Positions 15,715-25,456 of a stretch of 35,830 bases of DNA are shown here, in pieces. Numbering within the stretch: position 1 is the stretch's first letter; each line of letters starts with the position of its first letter. The position numbers were made by a program, and so were the translations under genes. The stretch is from Methanospirillum sp. (GTDB lineage Archaea; Halobacteriota; Methanomicrobia; Methanomicrobiales; Methanospirillaceae): contig JAAYEG010000057.1 in assembly GCA_012728895.1 (NCBI GenBank), forward strand, positions 1 to 35,830, in the 5' to 3' direction. The notes beneath the pieces were generated by a model, which saw only the letters and a list, made by a program, of their open reading frames with translations, made no database searches and was not told the origin of the DNA.

Positions 15715-17796
15715 ATGAAGGTGCTGCTGGTCCCGATCATCCTGCTCCTCCTGGTCGCCTGCCAGCCGGTTGCAGGGCTCGACAATCCGGTCCCCGTCCC
15801 GCCGAACGCACAGGCGCCCACCGACCCGGACGGCGACGGGAAGTTCGAAGACCTCAACGGCAACCTCCGGCAGGACTTCGCGGACGTCGTCCTGTACTTC
15901 AACCAGATGACCTGGATCGCGACGAACCAGCCGGTGAGCCTGTTCGACTTCAACGGCAACGGCCGGATCGACTTCGCCGACGTCGTCTCCCTCTTCAACG
16001 ACCTGGGGAGCAGCCCGCCACAGGCACGTGTCATCATCTCCGGAACGGTCGCGCCGTCGGACGAGGACCGGGTCCTCAGGGGCGACGGGGTCAACCTGAC
16101 GGTCCCGGGCGGCGCCCTGAACCAGACCTCCGCCGTCCGCGTCGCGACCGTCGCCAGTCCCCCGGCGCCGCCGGAGGGGACGTCCAACCTGACGGTCTAC
16201 GACGTGACGGTCGGCACCCAGGTCCGGTTCATGCCCGGGCTGGTGATCGAGATCCCGTACACGCCCGCCATGATCCCCCCCGGGAAGAGCCCCGCCAGGG
16301 TACTCCAGGGGATCCGGTGGGACGAGGAGACCGGGGCGTGGCGCGAGATCCCGACCGCCGTGGACACGTCCCGCAGCGTCGTGGTGCTCGAGACGGACCA
16401 CCTCTGCGTCGCCGGGTACACCGCGAAACTCGCGCCGCCGCCGATGACCGAGATCTACAGCCCGCCGTTCGTCATCCACTTCGACCCCTCCGATGATGCC
16501 GCGATCGCCGCGGCCTGGAAGGGATGGGGGAACATGACCACGGCCTATGAACTGGCATATTATGTGAAATACGCCCTCGATGACGCCTACGACCTCCACG
16601 TGACGAATCATGGGTTCAAGAAGCCGGTCCCCTCGCGGTTCAGCCTCGACAACTACATCCATGTCTATGTCGGTGACTACTACGAGAGCGAATGGCACCA
16701 GTTCACCAAGACGATCACGGTCAGCCGGGAACCATTTCTCCGTGGCCCGGGGGCTGTGGAAAGACTCTTCGAGGAGATGAAGCACGAGCACTTCCACGCG
16801 GTGCAGAACGCGTACGTCTCGACGGCCTGGATGCACTTCAACCGCTGGTGGACCGAGGCCACGGCCGAGTACGCCGCGACCGGCCTGTATACAGGGGAAA
16901 CAAGCCCCTCGTTTCCGCTCGACGGCGCCTTCTTTTCCGAGCCGCTCGACACCGTTAACGGAAAACACGAGTACCAGGCCGCCCACTTTGTCGATACACT
17001 TGTGTTTGGAGGCGATGAGTTCCGATCGGTGTGGGAGACCACGGTCTCAGCCTCAAATGTCTTCAGTGGCATCAGGGATCATTGTGAGGCGAGAGGGACA
17101 TCGCTCGGGGCCGTCTACGAGGACCTGATGGCCCATTCCCAGCTCCTGGAGCTGGTATGGGCGGGCGATACCGGGTCCTACCTGGTCCGCAAGTCGGTCC
17201 TTGACGGGGCCCTGGATCTGGCCGAAACGAACGAGATCTCGTGGTCATTGATAGCTATTGGAGAGGGCACCGTCTCGACCGCCTTCAGGGTGAGTACCAC
17301 GGAGGACTCGGTGACACTGCTCGAGACGCTGGAGAGCGGCGAGTCGACGCTGCCGGGCGACTGCCACGTGACCCGGTACCACGTGCGGCCGTCCGGGTGG
17401 CACTCGACCGAGCACTTGACATCTTTCAGTACCCATTCTGCGCGCGACGGCGATACCATCGTCTATACGATCGCTACCGGGTTCGATACCTTCATCGACG
17501 CGATCATCCTGACCACGCCGGAGGCCACGATCGAACCAGAATCGATCGAGGTGCCTGAGGGTGCGACGGTCCAATACACCGTCTCCATCGAGAACATACC
17601 GTCCGGTACCCCGGTACAGGTCGTCGACTTGAACGGGAAAGTCCTGGCCTCGGGGACTGGGCCGTGTTCTTTGCAGTTCTCGGAAGAGTTCCCGAACCGG
17701 GGATTGTATGGCCGTGAGTACAGGGCGATGACGGCAGATGGGAGATGGGGCAAAAAGTTGACCACATGGGTTAAGGTCATCGAGATTTTTTCGTAA
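15715..17796 (+). CDS. Lipoprotein with N-terminal dockerin-like domain and HEXXH metallopeptidase-like domain
   Basis: The product has 693 residues. The signal sequence ends in LLLVAC, a lipobox with Cys16, so it is probably lipid-anchored outside the cell. Residues 37-97 are the dockerin-like module, here at the N-terminus; its first loop is DLNGNLRQDFAD, with the usual glycine at position 6 replaced by Leu. Residues 105-235 form a ZU5-like beta domain (VAPSDEDRV, NLTVPGGAL). The core has the zinc motif HEHFH at 357-361 and E381 in WWTEATAEY, matching the gluzincin layout in which a downstream Glu is the third ligand. A C-terminal Ig-like domain covers about 600-693 (EPESIEVPEGATVQYTV). A surface metallopeptidase is inferred; the substrate is unknown. 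A T-run follows the gene. The third quarter (about 16540-17300) is less GC-rich than the N-terminal part. Confidence 0.85.
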   Translation: MKVLLVPIILLLLVACQPVAGLDNPVPVPPNAQAPTDPDGDGKFEDLNGNLRQDFADVVLYFNQMTWIATNQPVSLFDFNGNGRIDFADVVSLFNDLGSSPPQARVIISGTVAPSDEDRVLRGDGVNLTVPGGALNQTSAVRVATVASPPAPPEGTSNLTVYDVTVGTQVRFMPGLVIEIPYTPAMIPPGKSPARVLQGIRWDEETGAWREIPTAVDTSRSVVVLETDHLCVAGYTAKLAPPPMTEIYSPPFVIHFDPSDDAAIAAAWKGWGNMTTAYELAYYVKYALDDAYDLHVTNHGFKKPVPSRFSLDNYIHVYVGDYYESEWHQFTKTITVSREPFLRGPGAVERLFEEMKHEHFHAVQNAYVSTAWMHFNRWWTEATAEYAATGLYTGETSPSFPLDGAFFSEPLDTVNGKHEYQAAHFVDTLVFGGDEFRSVWETTVSASNVFSGIRDHCEARGTSLGAVYEDLMAHSQLLELVWAGDTGSYLVRKSVLDGALDLAETNEISWSLIAIGEGTVSTAFRVSTTEDSVTLLETLESGESTLPGDCHVTRYHVRPSGWHSTEHLTSFSTHSARDGDTIVYTIATGFDTFIDAIILTTPEATIEPESIEVPEGATVQYTVSIENIPSGTPVQVVDLNGKVLASGTGPCSLQFSEEFPNRGLYGREYRAMTADGRWGKKLTTWVKVIEIFS
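15823..16005 (+). repeat. Dockerin-like module at an N-terminal position
   Basis: This is the only intact copy in the window that is not at the C-terminus. It ends SLFNDL instead of WLFNNL and continues directly into the next domain. Confidence 0.75.
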
Positions 17797-17805
17797 TCCC
17801 GGCGC

Positions 17806-17817
17806 CCTCTTTTTTGC
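17806..17817 (+). terminator. T-rich terminator
   Basis: The run CTCTTTTTTGCT starts about 10 nt after the metallopeptidase stop in otherwise GC-rich DNA. Confidence 0.4.
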
Positions 17818-18044
17818 TCGAGCACTCTGACGCCGCGAGTGCGTCCGTGAGGGTGTCCACGGGCGAACGTGCGGTCTTCCTGCCGGCCGCCGGCTCTCTC
17901 CGGCCGACGCGTCGCCCGTCCGACGGGGCGTCGATGCCGCCGGACCTTCAACGGTGAGGGGCGGCGCCGGTTCAGGCCCCCTCCCCCTCCCTCCCCCGCC
18001 GCCAACCTTTTGCCGGCCGGCGGCGATAAACTCCCTGACCGGCG

Positions 18045-18845
18045 ATGGAGACCACGATCTACTACTTCACGGGCACGGGGAACTCGCTCGCCGTGGCCCG
18101 CGGCCTCTGCGAACACCTGGGCGACTGCCGGGCCGTGCCGATCGCCTCCCTCCCGGACGAGCTTGGGCCGGTCCGCCCCGCTGCGGAGCGCGTCGGGATC
18201 GTCTCCCCCGTCTACTTCTCAGGCCTGCCGTCGATCGTCGCGGAGGTCGCCGCCAGCCTCGACCTCTCCGGGGCTCAATACGTCTTCGCGGCCTGCACCT
18301 TCGGCGGCTCGGGTGCCGCTCCCTCCCTCCGCCAGCTCGACCGGGTCCTGCAGGAAGGGGCCGGCCGGAGAGGCCTCGACGCCGGGTTCGCGGTCCGGAT
18401 GCCCGGGAACTACATCCGGCTCTACGACCGCCTGGGGGACCGGGCCCTGGAGAGGACCCTCGCGTCCGCCGCCCGGCGGGTGGCCGCGATCGCGGAGGCC
18501 GTCGACCGCGGCGAGCGCACCATGCCCCGGTTCTCTCCCGCCGGCTCCCTGTTCCACCGGCTCTACTACCCCCGGTTCATCGCCCGGGTCCACCGGGCCG
18601 ACGAAGAGTTCACCGTCGACGACCGCTGCACCCGGTGCGGGACCTGCGAAAAGGTCTGCCCCGTCGGCAACGTCCGGCTCGAGGACGGCCGGCCGACCTG
18701 GCTCCACCGCTGCGAGCAGTGCATGGCATGCATCCAGGTCTGCCCGACCGGGGCGATCCAGGCCGGCCCGAAGACCGCGGCGCGGCGGCGGTACCGCCAC
18801 CCGGAGGTCACGGTCGAGGCCCTCGCGGACCGGGACTCCGGGTGA
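18045..18845 (+). CDS. EFR1-type flavodoxin/ferredoxin fusion protein
   Basis: The product has 266 residues and is cytoplasmic. The N-terminal part is flavodoxin-like, with the phosphate-binding YYFTGTGNS loop at 6-14 and VSPVYFSGLP at 53-62. The C-terminal part holds two 4Fe-4S ferredoxin motifs: Cys195, 198, 201 and 205 (CTRCGTCEKVC) and Cys223, 226, 229 and 233 (CEQCMACIQVC). This order defines the EFR1-family proteins, which are common in anaerobes and thought to pass electrons between flavin and iron-sulfur centres; the partner is unknown. The ATG sits just after a GC-rich leader, and no clear ribosome site is visible. It lies alone between the metallopeptidase gene and a convergent membrane protein gene. 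Confidence 0.88.
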   Translation: METTIYYFTGTGNSLAVARGLCEHLGDCRAVPIASLPDELGPVRPAAERVGIVSPVYFSGLPSIVAEVAASLDLSGAQYVFAACTFGGSGAAPSLRQLDRVLQEGAGRRGLDAGFAVRMPGNYIRLYDRLGDRALERTLASAARRVAAIAEAVDRGERTMPRFSPAGSLFHRLYYPRFIARVHRADEEFTVDDRCTRCGTCEKVCPVGNVRLEDGRPTWLHRCEQCMACIQVCPTGAIQAGPKTAARRRYRHPEVTVEALADRDSG

Positions 18846-18937
18846 AACGCCCGGCGGCACCTCCCCGCGGCGCCCGGGCCGGCAGGGCACCACCGGCCCC
18901 GGCCCGCGGCAAACCCGGCTCCACCCCGTCCAGCCCC

Positions 18938-19561
18938 TCACCGTGAAAAAAGCGGGCTGTCCCTGACCATGTCGTCGACGATTCTTTCCTTTCCGTACCG
19001 CCGCAGGTAGTACCAGCAGCCCGCGGCGACGATGAGGGAGGCGACGAGCACGAAGAGCATGTCGGTCATGGTATCCGTGTTGCTCCCCTGCATCTGGCCG
19101 GCGAGCGACCCCCCCAGGAGGGAGTCCACCAGGAACTCCCAGACCTCCCAGACGTACTCGCAGAACGTGCCGAACAGGACGATGAAGAACGCGCAGAAGG
19201 TGGGATCGAGGTTGAGGTTCCGGGTCCTGTCGAGGTACAGGACGAGGAGGAACCCGAGCAGGGCCACCATGGTGCCGGAGACGGTGTGCGCGAGGACGTC
19301 CCAGTACGGGAACCGGAGGTACCGCTCCTGGATGTACCCGGAGGTATGGATGAGGAGGGCGAACGAGACCAGGAAATAGACGAACCAGGGAAAGGCGATC
19401 TTCGCTCTCCAGGCGACGACGTAGAGGGCCATGCCCGCCAGGAAGAGGAACACCCCGATGACGAAGTCCGAGGGCTTGAACAGCAGGGCGAGAAGCACGT
19501 TGACCCCGATGAGCGCCTGTGCGAGGTAGGCGAGGAGCATGCCGGGCGACCGATCGACCAT
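18938..19561 (-). CDS. DUF2238/YjdF-like integral membrane protein
   Basis: From the ATG at 19559-19561 the product has 207 residues with five to six transmembrane helices. Conserved polar motifs sit within or between them: RFPYWDVLAHTVSG, then FCEYVWEVWEF, then NTDTMTDMLF. This arrangement of an Asp-x4-His pair, acidic EYVWE and a DTxxDM motif is characteristic of YjdF-type membrane proteins of unknown function. The charged residues in the membrane suggest transport or an enzyme acting in the membrane, by inference only. The frame is open for 43 more codons upstream, but those are Pro/Arg/His-rich. An AT-rich AAAACATTGA lies about 27 nt before this start. It is 159 nt downstream of the ABC operon and may be transcribed separately. 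Confidence 0.8.
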   Translation of the reverse strand: MVDRSPGMLLAYLAQALIGVNVLLALLFKPSDFVIGVFLFLAGMALYVVAWRAKIAFPWFVYFLVSFALLIHTSGYIQERYLRFPYWDVLAHTVSGTMVALLGFLLVLYLDRTRNLNLDPTFCAFFIVLFGTFCEYVWEVWEFLVDSLLGGSLAGQMQGSNTDTMTDMLFVLVASLIVAAGCWYYLRRYGKERIVDDMVRDSPLFSR

Positions 19562-19720
19562 GGCACACCATCCACGATGAGAACCATCAATGTTTTGATC
19601 CATGCCGGGCGAATCGTGCCGGCGAGAACGCGTGGAGTGGTGTCTGGGAGGGGTCGAGGGGGACCAGTCCGTGAGGGGGTGGCCGGCCACCGTCCCCTCG
19701 GGTCGGCGTACCGCGCCGCC

Positions 19721-20419
<699 letters not shown>

Positions 20420-20420
20420 G

Positions 20421-21623
20421 TTACCCCCTGATCGCGTCGAGGATCTCCTCGCGCGTCGTCAGCCACGAGGGCAGGTAGCCCGCGATCAGGGAGGCGGCGT
20501 ACAGGCTCGCCACCGACTGCACCACCAGGCCCGGCTCGAGGGCCGGCGCCACCGGCCCGCCCGGAAAGACGATGGGGTTCCCCTCCAGGAACTGGAGCAC
20601 CGCAAGCAGGAGGGCGCCGCCCGCGAGCGTGCCGCAGGTGCAGATGAAGAGCGCCTGGAAGAGGTACGACTTGATGATGATCGACCTCCCGATCCCGATC
20701 GCGCGGAGGATCCCGATCTGCTTCCGGCGGTACACGATCCCGATGAAGATCACGATGAAGATCACCACCACCGCGATCACCAGGCTCACCCCCGTGCTGA
20801 TGGCGTTGATGATCCCGAACGAGCCCACGATCGACTCGAGGAAGTCCGCGGACTTGTCTTCCCAGGTCCAGATCTTCTCCTGCACGCCGTACTGCATCAA
20901 AACCAGGCGCATGGCGTCGTCGTTCCCGGTCGTCTCCGTCCGGACCAGGACCGTGTTCGCCGGGTCGGCCTCGCCGAGCATGGACGCCGCGTCCCGGCGC
21001 GTGATGAAGACGGCGGAATCGACGCTCGAGGTGCCGGCCTTGAGGATCCCCTTCACCCGGAACTGGCGGGTCACCCCGTTCGGGAGGGTCAGGTCGACGA
21101 CCCGCCCCACCTCGACGCCGCCCAGGGTCGGGGTGCTGTCCCCGCCCGGCGTGCCGGTCCCGGCGAGGGTCTCGCCGACCAGGATCTGGCCCGTGTCGGC
21201 CGGGCCCAGGTAATCGCCGCTCACGACCCTGGTGTGGACCTTCAGCACCTCGCGCTCGCGGTCGGGGTCGATGGCCGTGACGAGGGGCGAGGTCGACTCC
21301 CCCCCGTAGACCACCGTCCCCCCGGTCGCGTACCGCGGGGTGGACGCCACCACGCCGGGGATGCCGTTGATCTTCTGGACGAGCTGGCCGGGATCGGCGA
21401 TCCGGAGCGCGCCCTCCTTCGGCTCGACGACGAGGTTGCCGAAGCTGTAGTCGATGGTCTGCTGGTTGAAGAGGACCACGACCCCGGCGATGATGGAGGG
21501 GAGGAAGATGAGGTTGACGAAGACCAGCGCCAGGATCATGATGGTCAGGAGGAGGGTGCCCTTGTTCCCCCGGGCGATCAGCCGGGCGGCGAGGAACAGG
21601 GCGACCTGCTCATCCTCGAGCAT
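20421..21623 (-). CDS. ABC transporter permease, FtsX/MacB type
   Basis: The product has 400 residues. One transmembrane helix near residues 22-48 is followed by a large extracytoplasmic MacB-type domain (about 50-270), with RYATGGTVVYGG and the segment VGRVVDLTLPNGVTRQFRVKGIL. Three helices follow near the C-terminus, the first with the FtsX-like loop YRRKQIGILRAIG. Four helices with a large domain between the first and second is the standard MacB/FtsX layout. It pairs with the adjacent LolD-type ATPase. Its start overlaps the last 14 bases of the upstream COG1361-type gene, a sign of tight operon structure. The cargo is unknown. Confidence 0.92.
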   Translation of the reverse strand: MLEDEQVALFLAARLIARGNKGTLLLTIMILALVFVNLIFLPSIIAGVVVLFNQQTIDYSFGNLVVEPKEGALRIADPGQLVQKINGIPGVVASTPRYATGGTVVYGGESTSPLVTAIDPDREREVLKVHTRVVSGDYLGPADTGQILVGETLAGTGTPGGDSTPTLGGVEVGRVVDLTLPNGVTRQFRVKGILKAGTSSVDSAVFITRRDAASMLGEADPANTVLVRTETTGNDDAMRLVLMQYGVQEKIWTWEDKSADFLESIVGSFGIINAISTGVSLVIAVVVIFIVIFIGIVYRRKQIGILRAIGIGRSIIIKSYLFQALFICTCGTLAGGALLLAVLQFLEGNPIVFPGGPVAPALEPGLVVQSVASLYAASLIAGYLPSWLTTREEILDAIRG

Positions 21624-22872
21624 CGGCGCGGCCCGCCCGCTTCCGCCGGAGGTACCAGGCGGCGCCGACGACGGCGAGCGCCAGGACGATCACGGCCAGG
21701 AGAGGGAGGGGCGAGCTCCCTCCCTGGACGGTCAGGCGCAGGGTCTCCTCGTGGGTGTGGACGCCGTAGTCGTCCTCGTACTGGACGGAGAGGTTGTAGG
21801 CGTAGGTCCCGGGGTCGCCGGCCTCGAGGGCGTAGACGGCGGGGGCGTCGTTGTTCGGCTCGATCCGCCCGACGAAGGCGTCGAGGCTTCCCGGGAAGGG
21901 GAGGTCGACCGAGGCCTTGACCGAGTTGGCCGAGTCCGTGCCCGTGTTCTCGAGCCGGACGACGAGGGAGACGGGATCGCCGGCCGCGATCCGGGCCGGG
22001 TCGGTCGAGAGGGAGGCGATGCCGAGGTCGGCCCGCCCGCGGAGCCGGGCGCCGATCGTCTCGGTCTGCGAGACGGTCGTGCCGTCGGGGCTGGCGTAGG
22101 TGATGGTCAGGACGAGGGGTGTGAGGCCGAGCGGGGCGCGCCGGTCGGAGGAGAAGACCATCTCGAGGGTCGTATTCCGGCCGCGGAGAAGGGTGCCGAG
22201 GTGGTAGGTGCCCGGCGTCCTGGGCATGATGGAGGTGGAGGTGGAGTTGACCGCGACCGTGACCTGGTCGGCCCGGGCGAGCCCGTCGTTCCGGATGTCG
22301 ACCCGGATGGGGATGTCGTCGCCGGGGTTGACACTGTCGGGAACGGTCTTCTCGACGGTGAGCCCCGGCTTCTTGAGAAGGGCGATCTGGGTGTTGACGT
22401 TGAGAGGGACGGACCTGCGGACGCTTCGGCCGTCGGTGACCTCGATCCAGATCTCGGGGAAGTAGACGCCGTCGGCGGCGGGGGCGCGGACGAGGAAGGT
22501 GACGGGGACGGACTCGCCGGGGCCGATGGCGCCGATGCGAGTGCTGTCGCCGGAGAGGACCTCGACACCTCTACCGCTGAGCCGGACGCGCTCGATGTTG
22601 ACGGTGATGTCCGTGCTCCGGGTGCTCGTGATGCTGCCGCCTTCGGGATCGTCCAGGTTTTCGGTCTCGGTGATGCTCGCGGTGGATGCCGTGTTCCGGA
22701 TGGTGGCCGTGATCGTCCCCAGGTCGCCGGGCTGGAGGACAGCGGGGCTGACGGCGTAGTCGGCGACGACGATGGAGGGGTCCTCCGCAACGGCGGGGAC
22801 GGGGACGGTGAGCAGGGCGAGGAGGCAGAGGGCGGCGAGGAGCCGCGATGGGGGCGCTGCAGTACGGCGCAT
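21610..22872 (-). CDS. COG1361-type extracellular Ig-repeat protein with C-terminal anchor
   Basis: The product has 420 residues. A signal peptide (1-29) is followed by three tandem Ig-like (CARDB/NEW3-type) domains, each beginning with a phrase like VLQPGDLGTITATIRN, SVNPGDDIPIRVDIRN or RIAAGDPVSLVVRLEN. A single transmembrane helix at about 393-411 is followed by a basic tail (RRKRAGR), so the Ig domains face outside and the tail inside. This is the S-layer-associated COG1361 architecture. It is the first gene of a three-gene operon with an FtsX/MacB permease and a LolD ATPase, so it probably acts as the extracytoplasmic partner of that transporter. A TATA-like element lies about 33 nt upstream of the ATG. 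Confidence 0.88.
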   Translation of the reverse strand: MRRTAAPPSRLLAALCLLALLTVPVPAVAEDPSIVVADYAVSPAVLQPGDLGTITATIRNTASTASITETENLDDPEGGSITSTRSTDITVNIERVRLSGRGVEVLSGDSTRIGAIGPGESVPVTFLVRAPAADGVYFPEIWIEVTDGRSVRRSVPLNVNTQIALLKKPGLTVEKTVPDSVNPGDDIPIRVDIRNDGLARADQVTVAVNSTSTSIMPRTPGTYHLGTLLRGRNTTLEMVFSSDRRAPLGLTPLVLTITYASPDGTTVSQTETIGARLRGRADLGIASLSTDPARIAAGDPVSLVVRLENTGTDSANSVKASVDLPFPGSLDAFVGRIEPNNDAPAVYALEAGDPGTYAYNLSVQYEDDYGVHTHEETLRLTVQGGSSPLPLLAVIVLALAVVGAAWYLRRKRAGRADARG

Positions 22873-22900
22873 CGAAAAGATCTCTTATCGTTCCGGCCTA

Positions 22901-22908
22901 CTTAAAGT
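22901..22908 (-). promoter_or_regulatory. TATA box for the COG1361/ABC operon
   Basis: On the minus strand the element reads ACTTTAAG and is centred about 33 nt before the ATG at 22872, giving a very short leader. Confidence 0.5.
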
Positions 22909-23036
22909 TTGAGTCGGGGCGAAACGACTGCCTTGACGAAAACGCAGGAAGAACTCGGGGGAGCGTTCGGGGGTGCGACGGAGGAACCGGCACGACGGAC
23001 CCGTGGCACCCCCGCTACAGAGGGCGCGGCGGGACG

Positions 23037-23177
23037 GTTCGTCGGCCGACCTTCGCCGACGTCGTCCTCTCCGTTAACTGGACGACCTTGATCAAAGAGA
23101 CGCTCGAGCCCTTCGAATGCAACGATAACCACCGGATCGACGTCGCCGGCATGGTCCGGCTCTTCTTGAACCATCGA
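23037..23177 (+). pseudogene. Third decayed dockerin-like module
   Basis: In one frame the translation reads RRPTFADVVLSVNWTTLI, then ETLEPFECNDNHRIDVAG and RLFLNH. This aligns along its length with the intact module (FADVVLYFNQMTWIAGNEPLEAFDYNNNGRIDFADV). The first EF loop is cut short, loop two has NDNHRIDVAG in place of NNNGRIDFAD, and the terminal WLFNNL is disrupted to RLFLNH with no stop after it. No upstream domain is recognisable. It lies in the divergent region between the ABC operon and the second subtilase. Confidence 0.65.
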
Positions 23178-23219
23178 AGCCCGGGCCGCCTCCCCGACCC
23201 TCCGCGCCGAACAGACGTG

Positions 23220-23227
23220 TTAATAGT
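23220..23227 (+). promoter_or_regulatory. TATA box for the second subtilase gene
   Basis: TTTAATAG would start transcription near 23250, about 25 nt before the ATG at 23275. The leader contains the ribosome site GGTGAT (23267-23272), four bases before that ATG. Confidence 0.55.
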
Positions 23228-23274
23228 CAGATTGCTGCATGACGAATCGCGGACCTCCGCCCCAGGTGATCACC

Positions 23275-25242
23275 ATGCGCCATCCCCTGCTCTTCGTCCT
23301 CCTCGCCTGCCTGCTCCTGCTGCCGCTCGCTGCGGCGGCCTTGCCGCCGGTCTTGACCGACCGCGCCCCCGTACCGCCAAACAGCACCGTCGGATCGCTG
23401 GAGGGGACCCGGGGCAACGACAAGCTCTCGACCGACCTCGTCCGGCTGGTCGAGCCGTCCGCGCGCCTCCCGGGCCAGTCCCGGGCCGACCTCGCCCGGA
23501 GCCTCCACGGGCGCGGTGCGTACCGGGGCTCTCTCGATCCCGCCGACGCAGGCGAGGTCTACGTCTACGTCTCGCTCGAGGAGGGAGCCGCGACCTCCCA
23601 GGTCGACCGGCTCGCGACCGTCGTCGCCCGCGACGAGGCGCGGGGGCTCGTCTCGGCATGGGTCCCCGAGAAGCAGCTCCTCCCGCTCTCGGCCCAGCCC
23701 CGGGTCCGCTCGGTCCGGACGGTGAACCCCGGCGTCGTGGGTACCGGTTCCCTCACGAGCGAGGGTGACGCCCCCCTCAGGGCTGATCTGTTCCGCGCGG
23801 CAACCGGGTGGTCCGGGGCGGGGATGAAGGTGGGTGTCATCTCCGACGGCGTCAATACCTGGACCGCGGCCCGGGACTCGGGCGACCTGCCCGCCGATTT
23901 CCATGTCCTCTCGGATATGTATGACGGTGACGAGGGGACGGCCATGGCCGAGATCGTCCACGACATCGCCCCGGGCGCCTCGATCTATTTTCACGATGCG
24001 GGCGGCGCCGTGGACCACCTCCTCTTCAACCAGGCGATCACCGCGCTCGCCAACGCGGGTTGCCGGGTGATCGTGGACGACGTCTCCTGGCTCGACACCC
24101 CGCACTTCGAGGACGGGATCATCGCCCAGACCGTCGCAGGGGTGATCGCCTCGAAGGGGCTCGTCTACGTGGGCAACGCGGGCAACTTCGCCCGGCAGCA
24201 CTACCAGGGGCAGTTCCGGGACCAGGGGGGCAGCCTCGCGGGGTGGCACGACTTCCGGACCGGCGGGACCGGCCAGTACACGCAGGTGTACGCCAACCTC
24301 CCCCCGGGCGGACATGCCGGCGTCTTCCTCCAGTGGGACGACCGTTTCGGTCACTCGGGAAACGATTACAACCTCTACCTCTGCACGATGGACGGGACGA
24401 TTCTGGCCTCGTCCATGGACGTTCAGAACGGGAACGACGATCCGCTCGAGGTGGCCGGGTTCACGAACGAGGGCGCTCAGGCCCTGGACGTCGTGGTCTG
24501 GGTGAAGAAGACCGCGGGGGAAGCGCGCGAGCTCGAGGCGTATATCACCGCGAGCAACGGCGCGTGGGTCTACACGGAGAACATCGTCGCCGCCGACTCG
24601 ATCACGGGGAACCACGTGGTACCGGACGAGATCGCGGTCGCTGCGGCCGACGTCGCGAGCCCCTCGACACTCGAGGGCTTCTCGTCGCACGGTCCCGCCA
24701 CCATCCGCTGGCCCGCTCCCGGGGTCCGGCAGAAGCCGGACGTCGCCGGCCCCGATGGCGGCGTGATCAGCGGGGCCGGGGGCTGGGGATCCTGGGACGG
24801 CCTGGCCTACCGCTTCTATGGCACGAGCGCCTCGGCACCGCACGTCGCGGCGCTCGCCGCCCTCGTCTGGAGCGGGAAGCCGAACGCCACCGCGGCGGAG
24901 GTCCGCGAGGCCCTGCTCGAGACGGCGCAGGACCGCGGGCCGTTGGGCTGGGACGCGGGATGGGGGTTCGGCTGGCCCGACGCGACCGGTTTTGCCGAGC
25001 GGCTCGGGGCCACGCCGTCCGTGCGGGCCGTGCCCGGCGGGGTTGGCCTCCCGACGGACACGGACGCCGACGGGCTGTTCGATGACGTGAACGGCAACGG
25101 GCGGAAGGACTTCGCCGATGTCGTGCTGTTCTTCAACCAGATGACCTGGATCGCGGAGAACGAGCCGGTGGCAGCGTTCGACGACAACGGCAATGGCCGG
25201 ATCGACTTCGCGGACGTGGTCTGGCTCTTCAACCACCTCTGA
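23275..25242 (+). CDS. Secreted subtilase-like protein with Glu at the catalytic His position and a dockerin-like tag
   Basis: The product has 655 residues with a signal peptide (1-22). The fold is subtilase-like: D191 in VGVISDGVN, and S518 in GTSASAPHVAALAALVW. Where typical S8 enzymes have HGTxVAG, this protein has DEGTAMAEIVHDIAPGA, with E220 at the His position. The Ser-Glu-Asp set recalls sedolisins (S53), but their ExxxD pattern is absent. A beta-sandwich-like insert (about 305-440) splits the catalytic domain. The dockerin-like module is at 595-655 (DVNGNGRKDFAD, DDNGNGRIDFAD, WLFNHL). It could be an active peptidase of a variant class or an inactive binding protein. The ATG at 23275 has GGTGAT 4 nt before it; an ATG at 23239 lies too close to the TATA box. 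Confidence 0.88.
   Translation: MRHPLLFVLLACLLLLPLAAAALPPVLTDRAPVPPNSTVGSLEGTRGNDKLSTDLVRLVEPSARLPGQSRADLARSLHGRGAYRGSLDPADAGEVYVYVSLEEGAATSQVDRLATVVARDEARGLVSAWVPEKQLLPLSAQPRVRSVRTVNPGVVGTGSLTSEGDAPLRADLFRAATGWSGAGMKVGVISDGVNTWTAARDSGDLPADFHVLSDMYDGDEGTAMAEIVHDIAPGASIYFHDAGGAVDHLLFNQAITALANAGCRVIVDDVSWLDTPHFEDGIIAQTVAGVIASKGLVYVGNAGNFARQHYQGQFRDQGGSLAGWHDFRTGGTGQYTQVYANLPPGGHAGVFLQWDDRFGHSGNDYNLYLCTMDGTILASSMDVQNGNDDPLEVAGFTNEGAQALDVVVWVKKTAGEARELEAYITASNGAWVYTENIVAADSITGNHVVPDEIAVAAADVASPSTLEGFSSHGPATIRWPAPGVRQKPDVAGPDGGVISGAGGWGSWDGLAYRFYGTSASAPHVAALAALVWSGKPNATAAEVREALLETAQDRGPLGWDAGWGFGWPDATGFAERLGATPSVRAVPGGVGLPTDTDADGLFDDVNGNGRKDFADVVLFFNQMTWIAENEPVAAFDDNGNGRIDFADVVWLFNHL
25057..25239 (+). 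repeat. Dockerin-like module, copy in the second subtilase
   Basis: Both loops are intact. It is preceded by DTDADGLFD and ends WLFNHL like the copy in the NHL protein. Confidence 0.8.
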
Positions 25243-25254
25243 GCTGCGGGATCC

Positions 25255-25268
25255 CGTCCCTTTTTATC
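25255..25268 (+). terminator. T-rich terminator
   Basis: The bases GTCCCTTTTTATCG follow the second subtilase stop by about 12 nt. Confidence 0.35.
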
Positions 25269-25456
25269 GACGGCGACGGTCGGGCCGGACAGATCTCGAT
25301 GACCATCCCCGTGTCCAGGCGCTCGCGCCCGGCAACGACACGCTCTTCCTCCCGACGCCACGTACGTCCGGCTTGACCCGTTCGTTCGTCGTGACTCGGG
25401 ACGGGCTCCCGCATCTCCGGCCTCCGGATGCCGCCGGCATCTGGCCCGGCCACTCC

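Noticed and set aside
23227-25236. A long minus-strand frame opposite the second subtilase
   Set aside because: Same antisense effect; the sense strand has a signal peptide, protease motifs and the tag.
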